A stretch of 33,958 nucleotides of DNA. Origin: Streptomyces capoamus (GTDB lineage: Bacteria; Actinomycetota; Actinomycetes; Streptomycetales; Streptomycetaceae). The stretch lies in contig NZ_BNBF01000009.1 in assembly GCF_014654935.1 (NCBI RefSeq), forward strand, positions 212,339 through 246,296, given 5' to 3'. The notes beneath the pieces are model-generated. The model was not told the origin of the DNA. It did not search any database and saw nothing but the letters and a program-made list of their open reading frames with translations. Position numbers and translations under genes: made by a program. Positions 1 through 12,102 of this stretch are shown piece after piece (within the stretch, counting starts at the first letter, position 1; each line of letters starts with the position of its first letter).

Positions 1-59
1 TGCGCCAGCGCTGTCTGCGCCGGCTGCGGGCCCGGATGAACGCACGGGGTGCGGTGTGA
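1..59 (+). CDS. C-terminal end of an upstream gene, possibly an ECF sigma factor (5' truncated)
   Basis: Reading from base 3, the frame gives a short Arg-rich tail, RQRCLRRLRARMNARGAV, ending at TGA 57-59. The TGA overlaps the GTG start of the next gene (GTGA), so the two are translationally coupled. The basic, amphipathic tail resembles the end of region 4 of actinobacterial ECF sigma factors, and the next gene looks like the kind of protein encoded just after such factors. Only 18 residues are visible, so the assignment rests mainly on context. Confidence 0.4.
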   Translation, partial: RQRCLRRLRARMNARGAV

Positions 60-529
60 ACGCAGACGACGGCAGGCCCGAGGGGCCGGAGGAGTTCGCG
101 GACGGACTGCTGGAGGAGGAGCTGCGCCAGGCGGCGGCCGTGCTGGACCCGGTCCCGGCCGAGCTGGTGCAGGCGGCCCTGGACGCGTTCGCGCTGCACG
201 ACCTGGACGCCCGCCTCGCCGAGCTGACCTTCGACTCGCTCGTGGACGCGCTCCCGGTCAGGGGCGCCACGGCCGCGCCGCGCATGCTGACGTTCCGCGC
301 GGGCGGGACGACCGTGGACGTGGAGGTGACCGAGGACGGTCTGATCGGCCAGGTGCTGCCGCCGCAGCCGGCCCGCATCGAGGTCCTCGGCGGCCCCCAG
401 AGCACCGACGCCCCGCTCACCGCGGACGCCCTCGGCCGTTTCGCCGGCGACGTACCGCCGGCCGGCCCGTTCGCCCTGCGGCTGCACACCGGCGGGCAGG
501 TGATCGTCACCGAGTGGCTGCGGGCCTGA
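56..529 (+). CDS. Conserved small protein, possible partner of the upstream sigma-like gene
   Basis: This 157-residue soluble protein starts at GTG 56, overlapping the previous stop by 2 bases. It has an acidic, helical N-terminal half (residues 1-60) with a LAELTFDSLVDALPV segment at about 56-70, then a beta-rich half (about 75-157). I remember the 'LAEL-DS-LVD' segment and the following strands from actinobacterial proteins encoded directly after ECF sigma genes, but cannot name a family. There is no signal peptide, transmembrane segment or zinc-binding HxxxCxxC motif, so it is not a classical ZAS anti-sigma factor. A regulatory role towards the upstream product is inferred from coupling only. 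Confidence 0.7.
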   Translation: MNADDGRPEGPEEFADGLLEEELRQAAAVLDPVPAELVQAALDAFALHDLDARLAELTFDSLVDALPVRGATAAPRMLTFRAGGTTVDVEVTEDGLIGQVLPPQPARIEVLGGPQSTDAPLTADALGRFAGDVPPAGPFALRLHTGGQVIVTEWLRA

Positions 530-562
530 GCCGCCGACCGGCGCCGTGCCGGGCGTCGTGGC

Positions 563-1366
563 TCAGCGCCCGACCGCGTCCACCAGTGCCGCCAGCGCGG
601 TGGCGAGGTGGCCGAGGCCGGGGCCGGCGGGGCCGCCCGGTTCCGCCATGTAGGTGTCCCGGCGGATCTCCACCATCAGGGCGCTGACCCGGGCGTCCGT
701 GCCGTAGAAGTCCAGCGGCACGTACGTCCCGGCGAACGGGCTGTCCAGCCCCGTCCCGCCGCGGCCGGCGAACGCCTCGCGGGCGGCCTCGGTCAGCTCC
801 GGCGGGGTGTGGAAGGGGTCCGTGCCCAGGCACACCGGCGGGCGTGGGCCGGTGCCGTGCAGTTCGTAGGGCAGCGGCTCGGCCGGATACGAGTGCACGT
901 CGATGATCACGGCCCGCCCGGTCGCGGCGAGCCGGCCGGCCACCGCCCGCGTCATCGCCGCGGCGTACGGCCGGAAATAGCGGGCGAGCAGCGGCTCCGG
1001 GTCGGTGTCCGCGGGCCGCAGCACGCCCCGCTGCGTGGTCCGCGTGTACACGGCGCCCATGCCGACCGCCGCCATCTCCTCCCGGTCGTCCGGGAACCGC
1101 TCCGGGTCCACCACCAGCCGCGACAGCCGGTTCACGAACCGCCAGGGCCGTACCCCGGCGAGCGCGGCGGCCCGCTCGGCGAGTTCGGCGGTGTGCGCGT
1201 CCGTGATCCGGTCCAGCTCCCGTTCCAGCTCCGCGTCGTCCGGCACGATCCCGGCGCGCACGTCCTGCGGTATCGCCCGGGCCGAGTGCGGCACGTGCAG
1301 CAGCACGGGGGAGTCCGGGGCACCGGGCAGGAGGTCGAAGGAGGGCAGGGGGTCGAAGGAGGTCAC
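563..1366 (-). CDS. N-formylglutamate amidohydrolase family protein
   Basis: A 267-aa cytoplasmic hydrolase of the N-formylglutamate amidohydrolase (HutG/FGase) family, which hydrolyses N-formylglutamate or related N-acyl amino acids with a metal-bound water. Family landmarks are the early LLHVPHSAR motif (about residues 20-30), a DAHTAELAE segment, NRLSRLVVDPERF, MGAVYTRTT and the late VIIDVHSYP motif; His and Asp in the first, second and last are candidate metal ligands. I chose GTG 1366 because a GGAG sits 6 nt upstream; the open frame runs further to a TTG at 1429 with no ribosome site. No other histidine-utilisation gene is present, so the true substrate is uncertain. It faces the preceding gene tail to tail and lies downstream of icd, separated by a strong hairpin. 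Confidence 0.85.
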   Translation of the reverse strand: MTSFDPLPSFDLLPGAPDSPVLLHVPHSARAIPQDVRAGIVPDDAELERELDRITDAHTAELAERAAALAGVRPWRFVNRLSRLVVDPERFPDDREEMAAVGMGAVYTRTTQRGVLRPADTDPEPLLARYFRPYAAAMTRAVAGRLAATGRAVIIDVHSYPAEPLPYELHGTGPRPPVCLGTDPFHTPPELTEAAREAFAGRGGTGLDSPFAGTYVPLDFYGTDARVSALMVEIRRDTYMAEPGGPAGPGLGHLATALAALVDAVGR

Positions 1367-1452
1367 AGGCCGCTCCAGGGCGTCGTCGGTGGGGTCGTGC
1401 GGGATCAAGGTGTCACATCCCGCCGACAACGGCCGGGGCCCGTACGTACGAC

Positions 1453-1487
1453 CGCGCCCCGGCCGGGCGGTTGCCGGCCGGGGCGCG
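1453..1487 (-). terminator. Hairpin terminator downstream of icd
   Basis: A perfect 14-bp inverted repeat (CGCGCCCCGGCCGG at 1453-1466 and its complement at 1474-1487) encloses a 7-nt loop. It lies about 20 nt after the icd stop and before the next minus-strand gene. No U tract follows, as is usual in Streptomyces. A 10-bp palindrome, CGTACGTACG (1441-1450), lies just beyond it. Confidence 0.65.
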
Positions 1488-1507
1488 TCACGCGGGCGCC
1501 GCGGGCG

Positions 1508-4193
<2,686 letters not shown>

Positions 4194-4252
4194 GCTGCTT
4201 CGAGGGTAGTCCGTGGGCCGGCGGGCGCGCCCCCGGTGGCGGGGCTCGCCGT

Positions 4253-4996
4253 TCACCGTCCGGCGTCGGCCGGCTCCCAGGGGCAGCGGCCCGTGCCCCG
4301 GCTCCAGGCCGCCAGCTCGTCGCCGTTCACGCAGACGATCCCGCACTGGGCCGCGTAGTCGAGGGCGGGCTCCGTGAAGTCGCTCGTGGTGACCACCGCC
4401 GCGACATCGGCCTCGTGGATGGTGAAGCAGGTCCCGCCGAAGCGCTGCATGTCCTGGGAGCCGACCTTGTTGTCGTCGCCGTACTGCTTGCACTGGATGA
4501 CCAGGCGCCGCCCGTCGGGGGTGCGGGCGACGACGTCCGCCCCGAGGTCGCCGGCTCCGCCCACCACCTCCACCTCGCGGCAGTCGCAGAGCGCGCACAG
4601 CTCCGCTATCGCCTGCTCGAAACCGTCCGGGTCGAGCGCGGCGAAGTCGGTCACGGGCACGGCGACGGGGACGGCGGGCTCGGCCACCGGCGCGGCGGCC
4701 AGGGTGTCGGAGGCCTTGTCGGCGGCCTCCTCCAGCGCCCGGGCGGCCCGGCGCGCGTACCTGCCGGCACAGAGGCGGCGCCGCCCCGAACGCAACCGCA
4801 GCGCGGTGGCCGCGGCCAGCACCACCAGGACACCGGCCCAGAGCGGACGGCGTTCCACCATGCCCGCCGCCGTGCGCGCCAGGAAGCCGAGGACGCACAG
4901 GATGATCGCGAGCAGTACGAAGAACATCGCGGTGCTGCGCAGATCGAAACGCCCACGGCGCTCCACTGCGCGCACCGGGCGCACGGGTACGGTCAT
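4253..4996 (-). CDS. Membrane-anchored Mrr-type restriction-endonuclease-fold protein
   Basis: A 247-aa protein with two predicted N-terminal membrane helices (about 23-41 and 52-68), a basic and helical linker, and a C-terminal Mrr_cat-like PD-(D/E)xK domain (about 117-235). Catalytic-site residues are visible: a helix Glu (E127), Asp in GADVV (D154), and the QxK of VIQCKQYG (Q168, K170), followed by the typical VGSQDMQRFGG segment. ATG 4996 has a consensus AGGAGG upstream. The fold cleaves DNA in Mrr enzymes. Here no methyltransferase or partner lies nearby, and membrane tethering argues for DNA uptake, damage or phage-defence roles rather than classical restriction; that is inference. Confidence 0.85.
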   Translation of the reverse strand: MTVPVRPVRAVERRGRFDLRSTAMFFVLLAIILCVLGFLARTAAGMVERRPLWAGVLVVLAAATALRLRSGRRRLCAGRYARRAARALEEAADKASDTLAAAPVAEPAVPVAVPVTDFAALDPDGFEQAIAELCALCDCREVEVVGGAGDLGADVVARTPDGRRLVIQCKQYGDDNKVGSQDMQRFGGTCFTIHEADVAAVVTTSDFTEPALDYAAQCGIVCVNGDELAAWSRGTGRCPWEPADAGR

Positions 4997-5086
4997 GCCG
5001 GCTTCCTCCTGACAGCGACGAAGATCTCCTGGCTACGGATGCCCAAGATCCACGCCCGCTCCCAGACACGGCCCGGCCGGCGCGGC

Positions 5087-6178
5087 TCAGCCGGTCACGC
5101 CCGCCCCGTCGTTGACGTCCTCACCGGTGCGCTGGTGCGGGATGACCACCGAGCCCGGCTGGAGGGAGACGGTGCGGGCGGGGGCCGGGATGCGGATGCC
5201 CTCCTCGCGGTAGCGGCGGTGCAGGCGCTTGATGAACTCGTGCTTGATCCGGTATTGGTCGCTGAACTCGCCGACGCCGAGGATCACCGTGAAGCCGATC
5301 CGGGAGTCGCCGAAGGTGTGGAAGCGGATGGCGGGCTCGTGGTCGGGGACGGCGCCGGCGACGTCCGTCATGACCTCCGTGACCACCTCCATGGTGACCC
5401 GCTCCACGTGCTCCAGGTCGGAGTCGTAGCTCACGCCGGCCTGGACCAGGACGGTCAGCTGCTGTTCGGGGCGGGTGAAGTTGGTCATGTTGGCCTTGGC
5501 GAGCTGGCCGTTGGGGATGACCACCAGGTTGTTGGAGAGCTGGCGGACCGTCGTCTGGCGCCAGTTGATGTCGACGACGTAGCCTTCCTCCCCGCTGCTC
5601 AGCCGGATGTAGTCGCCGGGCTGGACGGTCTTGGAGGCGAGGATGTGGACGCCCGCGAAGAGGTTGGCGAGAGTGTCCTGGAGGGCCAGGGCGACCGCCA
5701 GGCCGCCGACGCCCAGGGCGGTCAGCAGGGGCGCTATGGAGATGCCGAGGGTCTGCAGGACCACCAGGAAGCCGATGGCCAGGACCAGCACCCGGGTGAT
5801 GTTGACGAAGATGGTCGCCGAGCCCGCGACACCCGACCGGGACTGGGTGACCGTACGGACCAGACCGGCGATCACCCGGGCCGCGGAGAACGTCACCACG
5901 ACGATCACCCAGACCTGGAGCGCCTGGTACACGTGGTGCTGGACGGCCTTGGTGCACGGCAGCACGGCCGTGCCCGCCGCGGCGCCGCCCGCGATCGCCG
6001 CCCAGGGGACGACCGAGCGCAGCGCGTCCACGATGACGTCGTCACCGCTCCAGCGGGTGCGTTTGGCGTGCTTGGCCAGCCAGCGCAGCAGTGTGCGCGA
6101 CATGAAGGCGAGCACCAGGCCGGCCCCCAGGGCGATGCCGGCGAGGACGAGGTCGTCCAGGGTCGGCGTGCGGTTCAC
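5087..6178 (-). CDS. MscS-family mechanosensitive ion channel
   Basis: A 363-aa small-conductance mechanosensitive channel homologue. About five hydrophobic segments are visible (roughly 10-27, 56-74, 88-107, 126-143 and 148-172). The last carries the Gly/Ala-rich pore helix GVGGLAVALALQDTLANLFAG, followed by the beta domain (VQPGDYIRLSSGEEGYVVDINWRQTTVR, then LVVIPNGQL) and a C-terminal alpha/beta domain. Such channels open under membrane tension to release solutes in hypo-osmotic shock. The start is GTG 6178 with GGAGGTG just upstream. It is probably transcribed alone: 189 nt separate it from the permease gene and a hairpin lies in that gap. Confidence 0.93.
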   Translation of the reverse strand: MNRTPTLDDLVLAGIALGAGLVLAFMSRTLLRWLAKHAKRTRWSGDDVIVDALRSVVPWAAIAGGAAAGTAVLPCTKAVQHHVYQALQVWVIVVVTFSAARVIAGLVRTVTQSRSGVAGSATIFVNITRVLVLAIGFLVVLQTLGISIAPLLTALGVGGLAVALALQDTLANLFAGVHILASKTVQPGDYIRLSSGEEGYVVDINWRQTTVRQLSNNLVVIPNGQLAKANMTNFTRPEQQLTVLVQAGVSYDSDLEHVERVTMEVVTEVMTDVAGAVPDHEPAIRFHTFGDSRIGFTVILGVGEFSDQYRIKHEFIKRLHRRYREEGIRIPAPARTVSLQPGSVVIPHQRTGEDVNDGAGVTG

Positions 6179-6328
6179 CGGTCACCTCCGGGGCACGGAA
6201 CCGCTGCGGAGCACCACTTGTGAAGTCTCGTCACGTTGTCACCTGCTCGATGTCCGGGATGTGCGACCGCGCCGGCCTTGGGAACTCCGCTGACCGGCGC
6301 GCTCGTTCATCCTGCCGTATCCGGCACA

Positions 6329-6348
6329 CCGGTCCGTACCGGGACCGG
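6329..6348 (-). terminator. Hairpin downstream of the amino-acid permease gene
   Basis: CCGGTCC (6329-6335) and GGACCGG (6342-6348) form a 7-bp stem with a 6-nt loop, 20 nt beyond the permease stop on the minus strand. The rest of the 189-bp gap (6179-6367) should hold the mscS promoter, but I could not pick convincing -35 and -10 boxes. Confidence 0.5.
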
Positions 6349-6367
6349 AGCCGCCCGGACGGCCGGC

Positions 6368-7900
6368 TCAGACGATGCCCTCGGCGAGATCCGCCTGGTC
6401 ACGGTCGCTGCCGTACGCCGCGGTGGTGGGCGTGCCGTACGACCGCCGGGCGACGTACCACCAGACGCTGGCCAGTACCAGCACCACGGCGAGGGCGACG
6501 GAGGCGTAGTTCATCGTGTCCACCGTGACCGGCGACGCCTGCGGCAGACAGAACAGGACCGTCACGCACGCCACCCAGACGACCGCGATCCAGCCGATCG
6601 GCCTGCTCCAGCGGCCCAGGTGCCACGGCCCCGGCCGGAACCGGTCACCCGCGCGCAGCCGCAGGTAGACCGGGATCGCGTAGGCCGGGGTGATGCCGAT
6701 GACGTTGATGGCGGTCACCGCGTTGTACGCCGTCGCCGAGTACAGCGACGGCAGGGCGAGCACGCCGGCCACCACGACGGACAGCCAGACGGCGGCGACC
6801 GGGGTCTGGGTGCGGCTGCTCACCTTGCGCCACAGGTGCGAGCCGGGCAGCGCCCCGTCCCGGCTGAACGCGAACACCATCCGGCTGGCGGCGGCGACCT
6901 CGGCGTTGCCGCAGAACAGCTGGGCGACGATGACGACGAGGAGCAGCGCGCTCGCACCGTCGGAGCCGAGGCCGTCGAGCAGGATCTGGGCGGGCGGCAC
7001 GCCGGTGGCGGTGGTGCGGGTGGCGTCGTAGTCCTGGATGGCGAAGGTGAGTCCGGCCAGCAGCACGAAACCGGCCAGCCAGGACGCCCAGATGGCCCGG
7101 ACGATGCCGCGTGAGGCGGCCACCGAGGCGTGCGAGGTCTCCTCCGACAGGTGGGCGGAGGCGTCGTAGCCGGAGAAGGTGTACTGCGCGAGGAGCAGGC
7201 CGATCGCCGCCACGTACAGCGGGTTGTCCCAGCCGGTCTCGTTGACGAACTTCGTGAACACGAAGGACGGCGACTGGTGGTGGTCGGGGACGATCGCGAG
7301 CGCGCCCACGATCAGGGCGACGCCCGCCAGGTGCCACCAGACGCTGACGGAGTTGAGGACGCTGACCAGGCGGACGCCGAACAGGTTCAGCACCGCATGC
7401 AGCAGCAGGATGGCGCAGAAGATCAGCATCGTCCTGCCGGGCGTCGGCTCGAAGCCCCACTGGAGGTTGGCGAACGCGCCGGTGAACAGGGCGGCGCCGT
7501 AGTCGATGCCGGCGATCGCGCCGAGCAGGCCGAGCAGGTTGAGCCAGCCGGTGTACCAGCCCCATCTTCTGCCGCCGAGCCGGTCGGCCATGTAGTACAG
7601 GGCGCCGGAGGTCGGGTAGGCGCTGGTGACCTCGGCGAGCGCGAGGCCGACACACAGCACGAACAGGCCGACGCCGGCCCAGCCCCACAGCATCACGGCG
7701 GGGCCGCCGGTGTTCAGGCCGAAGCCGTACAGGGTCATGCAGCCGGAGAGGATCGAGATCACCGAGAAGCTGATCGCGAAGTTGCCGAAGCCGCCCATGC
7801 GGCGGGCCAGCACGGGCCGGTAGCCGAGTTCGCGCAGCCGCTGCTCCTCGTCCTGCTGGGGCAGGCCGGGGGAGGGCGCTGGTTCGGGGGTGCGGGACAT
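6368..7900 (-). CDS. APC-superfamily amino-acid permease
   Basis: A 510-aa polytopic membrane protein of the amino acid-polyamine-organocation superfamily, with about 12 hydrophobic segments. It begins with a polar cytoplasmic tail and the ARRMGGFGNFAISFSVISILSG segment (about 34-55), which matches the amino acid/choline transporter (GABA permease-like) branch. EVTSAYPTSGALYYMADRLGG and FSGYDASAHLSEETSHA are also typical of that branch. The likely job is proton-coupled uptake of an amino acid, GABA, choline or ethanolamine; the substrate cannot be read from sequence. The ATG at 7900 has GGAGGT 8 nt upstream. A longer open frame to 8473 exists but lacks permease features. Confidence 0.93.
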   Translation of the reverse strand: MSRTPEPAPSPGLPQQDEEQRLRELGYRPVLARRMGGFGNFAISFSVISILSGCMTLYGFGLNTGGPAVMLWGWAGVGLFVLCVGLALAEVTSAYPTSGALYYMADRLGGRRWGWYTGWLNLLGLLGAIAGIDYGAALFTGAFANLQWGFEPTPGRTMLIFCAILLLHAVLNLFGVRLVSVLNSVSVWWHLAGVALIVGALAIVPDHHQSPSFVFTKFVNETGWDNPLYVAAIGLLLAQYTFSGYDASAHLSEETSHASVAASRGIVRAIWASWLAGFVLLAGLTFAIQDYDATRTTATGVPPAQILLDGLGSDGASALLLVVIVAQLFCGNAEVAAASRMVFAFSRDGALPGSHLWRKVSSRTQTPVAAVWLSVVVAGVLALPSLYSATAYNAVTAINVIGITPAYAIPVYLRLRAGDRFRPGPWHLGRWSRPIGWIAVVWVACVTVLFCLPQASPVTVDTMNYASVALAVVLVLASVWWYVARRSYGTPTTAAYGSDRDQADLAEGIV

Positions 7901-7953
7901 GCGGAAACCTCCGGGATCGACAGGCTTGCGGAACGGGGAGTGCTCGACTGAGC

Positions 7954-8019
7954 GGGTGCGGGTGCGGGTACGGGTGCGGGTGGGGGTGCGGGTGCGGGTA
8001 CGGGTGGGGGAGCGGGTGC
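7954..8019. repeat. Tandem GGGTGC hexanucleotide array
   Basis: Eleven contiguous 6-bp units fill the gap between the permease start and the stop of the next minus-strand gene. Most units are GGGTGC, with variants GGGTAC, GGGTGG and GGGAGC. The order repeats with a 30-bp higher period: units 1-4 and 6-9 are nearly the same series. The array lies upstream of the permease ribosome site, so it would form part of its promoter or leader. Confidence 0.9.
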
Positions 8020-8036
8020 CGGGGCCGGTCGGGAGG

Positions 8037-9023
8037 TCAGGGGCGGGAGCCGTCCGCGGTGGCCCGACAGCGGTCCCGGGCCTGGACGAAGACCTCCACG
8101 GCCCGGTCCCGGTCCGGGGTGCGGTACATCCAGGGCGGGGGCGTGAAGTACGGGCCGATCGCCTCGAAGACCCGGGCCGCCTCCGGGAACTGCAGCGAGC
8201 CCCACAGGGCGTGCGCCAGGTGGTTGAGGTCGGGCAGCGCGCGCTCGGCGGGCCGCGTCCGCTCGAACCACAGGTCCAGCGCGCGCCGCGCCTCACGGGC
8301 GGCCTCCTCCACCACCCAGTGCAGGTCCAGCGCCGCGTCGTGCCCGCTGTCCCGGCGGTAGCGCTCGACCCGGACGTACAGCGGCAGCAGGTGCAGCGCG
8401 GAACCGGGCGGCGCCTGGCCGGCGGCCCACTGCGCGTACCCGGAGGCCTCCGCGAGCCGGCCCGAACCGCCACGCACGTACAGGAACTGCAGCATGCGGT
8501 GGTGGGCCTCCCGGTTGTACGGGTCGCGCCGGCCGGCCTCGGCCAGCAGCCCCCAGGGGCCCGGCGGCAGCATCGGCTCGGGTGCGGCGGCCCGGTGCTC
8601 CTCCCAGCGCTGTTCCGGATCGAGCTGGGCCAGCGCCAGCAGGCACACCCAGGGCACCGGGTCGCGTGGGGCGGCCCGGATCGCCGACTGGGCCGCGTCC
8701 CACGCCTCGATCCACAACTCGTGTGTTCGGCGGTGCCGTTCGCGCCGGGCCCGCAGGGCGCGCTCCACGCCGACCCGGGCGTGCATCACCACCGCGTGGG
8801 CGCTGTCGGGCTCCTCGGCGATCCAGGCGCGCACCACGTCGGTGCCGGCCGCGGCCGCCGCCAGGATCTGGGTGCGCCGGGTCCACTGCTCCCCGGGGGC
8901 GGTCTCCGCCAGCAGGGTGCGCATGGCCATCCAGCGGCCGGTGCGCAGGTCCTGCAGGGCGGCGCGCAGCGCGTGGTCGGGGCCGGCGGGATCGTAGGAG
9001 GGGCGGGCTCCGTCTCTGGCCAT
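8037..9023 (-). CDS. Conserved hypothetical protein, all-helical, TPR-like
   Basis: A 328-aa soluble protein with no signal peptide or membrane segment. It starts at ATG 9023 (MARDGARPSYDPAGPDHALRAALQDL), with a G-rich stretch about 9 nt upstream. The sequence is almost wholly helical and rich in Ala, Arg and Trp, with repeated helix pairs (for example WVCLLALAQLDPEQRWEEHRAA and LHLLPLYVRVERYRRDSG), suggesting a TPR-like scaffold. I recall similar proteins in other Streptomyces, annotated only as hypothetical. No catalytic motif is seen. It is divergent from the FGGY kinase operon across a 248-bp region with operator-like sequences. Confidence 0.75.
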   Translation of the reverse strand: MARDGARPSYDPAGPDHALRAALQDLRTGRWMAMRTLLAETAPGEQWTRRTQILAAAAAGTDVVRAWIAEEPDSAHAVVMHARVGVERALRARRERHRRTHELWIEAWDAAQSAIRAAPRDPVPWVCLLALAQLDPEQRWEEHRAAAPEPMLPPGPWGLLAEAGRRDPYNREAHHRMLQFLYVRGGSGRLAEASGYAQWAAGQAPPGSALHLLPLYVRVERYRRDSGHDAALDLHWVVEEAAREARRALDLWFERTRPAERALPDLNHLAHALWGSLQFPEAARVFEAIGPYFTPPPWMYRTPDRDRAVEVFVQARDRCRATADGSRP

Positions 9024-9124
9024 CAGCGAGCCCCCGGCCACTGGCGCACGGGCGAGGTGGCGGGGTGACGTTGCAACAGCCCTCCCCTGGGCGGTGAAAA
9101 GTTCCCTCGTGTGGTCGGCGGTCA

Positions 9125-9171
9125 CTATAGGGGCGGAGGTTCCGCCGTACCATTGTTGCCAAGTCAACAAT
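9125..9171. promoter_or_regulatory. Divergent control region with 7-bp inverted repeat
   Basis: The 248-bp gap (9024-9271) between the minus-strand helical protein and the plus-strand kinase operon holds a perfect inverted repeat ATTGTTG-N6-CAACAAT (9152-9171). TATAGT on the minus strand (9130-9125) is a possible -10 box for the leftward gene. A small hairpin, GGCGGA/TCCGCC (9132-9146), and an 8-bp palindrome GTTGCAAC (9070-9077) are also present. The AT-rich repeat looks like an operator for a dimeric repressor. No regulator gene is adjacent, so the binding protein is unknown. Confidence 0.45.
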
Positions 9172-9271
9172 CCAGCCAGGGCAGTTGGCCTCGCAGGGAG
9201 ATCTTGACGCCGGGCCCGGGACGACGGCAGGCTGGCGCGGTGATCTTCACGGCCAGGGCGGGGTGCACGCG

Positions 9272-10698
<1,427 letters not shown>

Positions 10699-10702
<4 letters not shown>

Positions 10703-12102
10703 CGGTCACCGCGGAGGGTCCGCTGCCCCCGGTGCCGTACGACGTGGCGATCGTCGGGGCCGGCGTCGTCGGCTGTGCCATCGCGCGGGACCTGGCCCGC
10801 CGGCCCCGGCTGCGCGTCGCCCTGCTCGACGCCCAGGACGACGTCGGCCAGGGCACCTCCAAGGCCAACACGGCGATCCTGCACACCGGTTTCGACGCCA
10901 CCCCCGGCACCCTGGAGGCCCGGCTGGTCCGCGAGGGCTACGCGCGGCTCGGCGCCTACGCGGCCGAGACCGGCATCCCCGTCGAACGGGTCGGCGCGCT
11001 GCTGGTCGCCTGGGACGCCGAGCAGCTCGCCGCCCTGCCCGGGCTGGCCGAGAAGGCCGCGCGCAACGCGTACCCCGACACCGTGCTGCTGGGCCCCGAG
11101 GAGCTGTACGCCCGTGAGCCGCACCTCGGCCCGGGCGCCCTCGGCGCGCTGCACGTCCCCGGCGAGAGCGTCATCTGCCCCTGGACGACGACCCTCGCCT
11201 ACGCCACCCAGGCCGTCCGTGCCGGAGTGGACCTGCACCTGAACACGGCCGTGCGCGGGGCGGACCGGGCCGACGGGCACCTCCTGACCACCAGCCGGGG
11301 CACCCTGCGCGCCCGCCACCTGGTCAATGCGGCCGGGCTGCACGCCGACACCCTGGACCGCGCCCTCGGCCACGACGACTTCACCGTCACCCCGCGCCGT
11401 GGCCAGCTCCTCGTGTACGACAAGTTCGCCCGCCCCCTCGTACGGCACATCCTGCTGCCCGTGCCGACCGCCCTCGGCAAGGGCGTGCTGGTCGCCCCCA
11501 CCGTCCACGGCAACGTCCTGCTCGGCCCCACCGCCGAGGACCTGCGCGACAAGCGGGCCACCGGCTCCACCGCCGACGGGACGGCCGCGCTGCGGGAGCA
11601 GGGCCGGCGCGTCCTGCCCGCCCTGCTGGAGGAAGAGGTCACCGCCGTCTACGCCGGGCTGCGCGCGGCCACCGGCCAGGAGGACTACCGGATCACCGCG
11701 CACCCCGGGCAGGCGTACGTCACGGTCGGCGGCATCCGCTCCACCGGCCTGACCGCGTCCCTGGCCATCGCCGCCCACGTCACCGGTCTGCTGGCCGACG
11801 GCGGCCTCGACCTCGGCCCGGTCCGCGAGCCCGAGCCGCTCACCATGCCCAACCTCGGCGAGGCCTTCCCGCGTCCCTACCAGCGGGCCGACCTCATCGC
11901 CGCCGACCCCGCGTACGGCACCCTCGTCTGCCACTGCGAGCGGGTCTCCCGCGGGGAGATCCGCGACGCCCTCGCCAGTACCGTCCCGCCGCGCACCCTG
12001 GAGGGCCTGCGCCGCCGCACCCGCGCCCGGGGCGGCCGCTGCCAGGGGTTCTACTGCGGGGCGGCGGTACGGGAGCTGTTCGAGCGGGGGGCGGGACCGT
12101 GA
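10699..12102 (+). CDS. GlpA-like FAD-dependent dehydrogenase with BFD-type [2Fe-2S] domain
   Basis: A 467-aa DAO-family flavoprotein. An FAD dinucleotide motif (VAIVGAGVVGCAIARDL, about 15-31) opens a glycine-oxidase/GlpA-like catalytic domain. GTSKANTAILHTGFD and LRAATGQEDYRI are typical of the GlpA/L-2-hydroxyglutarate dehydrogenase group. The C-terminus (about 415-467) carries four cysteines, CHC in LVCHCERV and CQGFYC, forming a BFD-like [2Fe-2S] site. The GTG start overlaps the kinase stop by four bases. A kinase followed by a GlpA-like enzyme suggests oxidation of the phosphorylated polyol to a keto phosphate, with electrons leaving through the iron-sulfur site. GlpA homology is clear; substrate is inferred. 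Confidence 0.88.

Noticed and set aside
7901..8473. An N-terminal extension of the amino-acid permease.
   Set aside because: It would translate the hexanucleotide array as Arg/Thr repeats and overlap the next gene; ATG 7900 has a consensus ribosome site and starts the family sequence.
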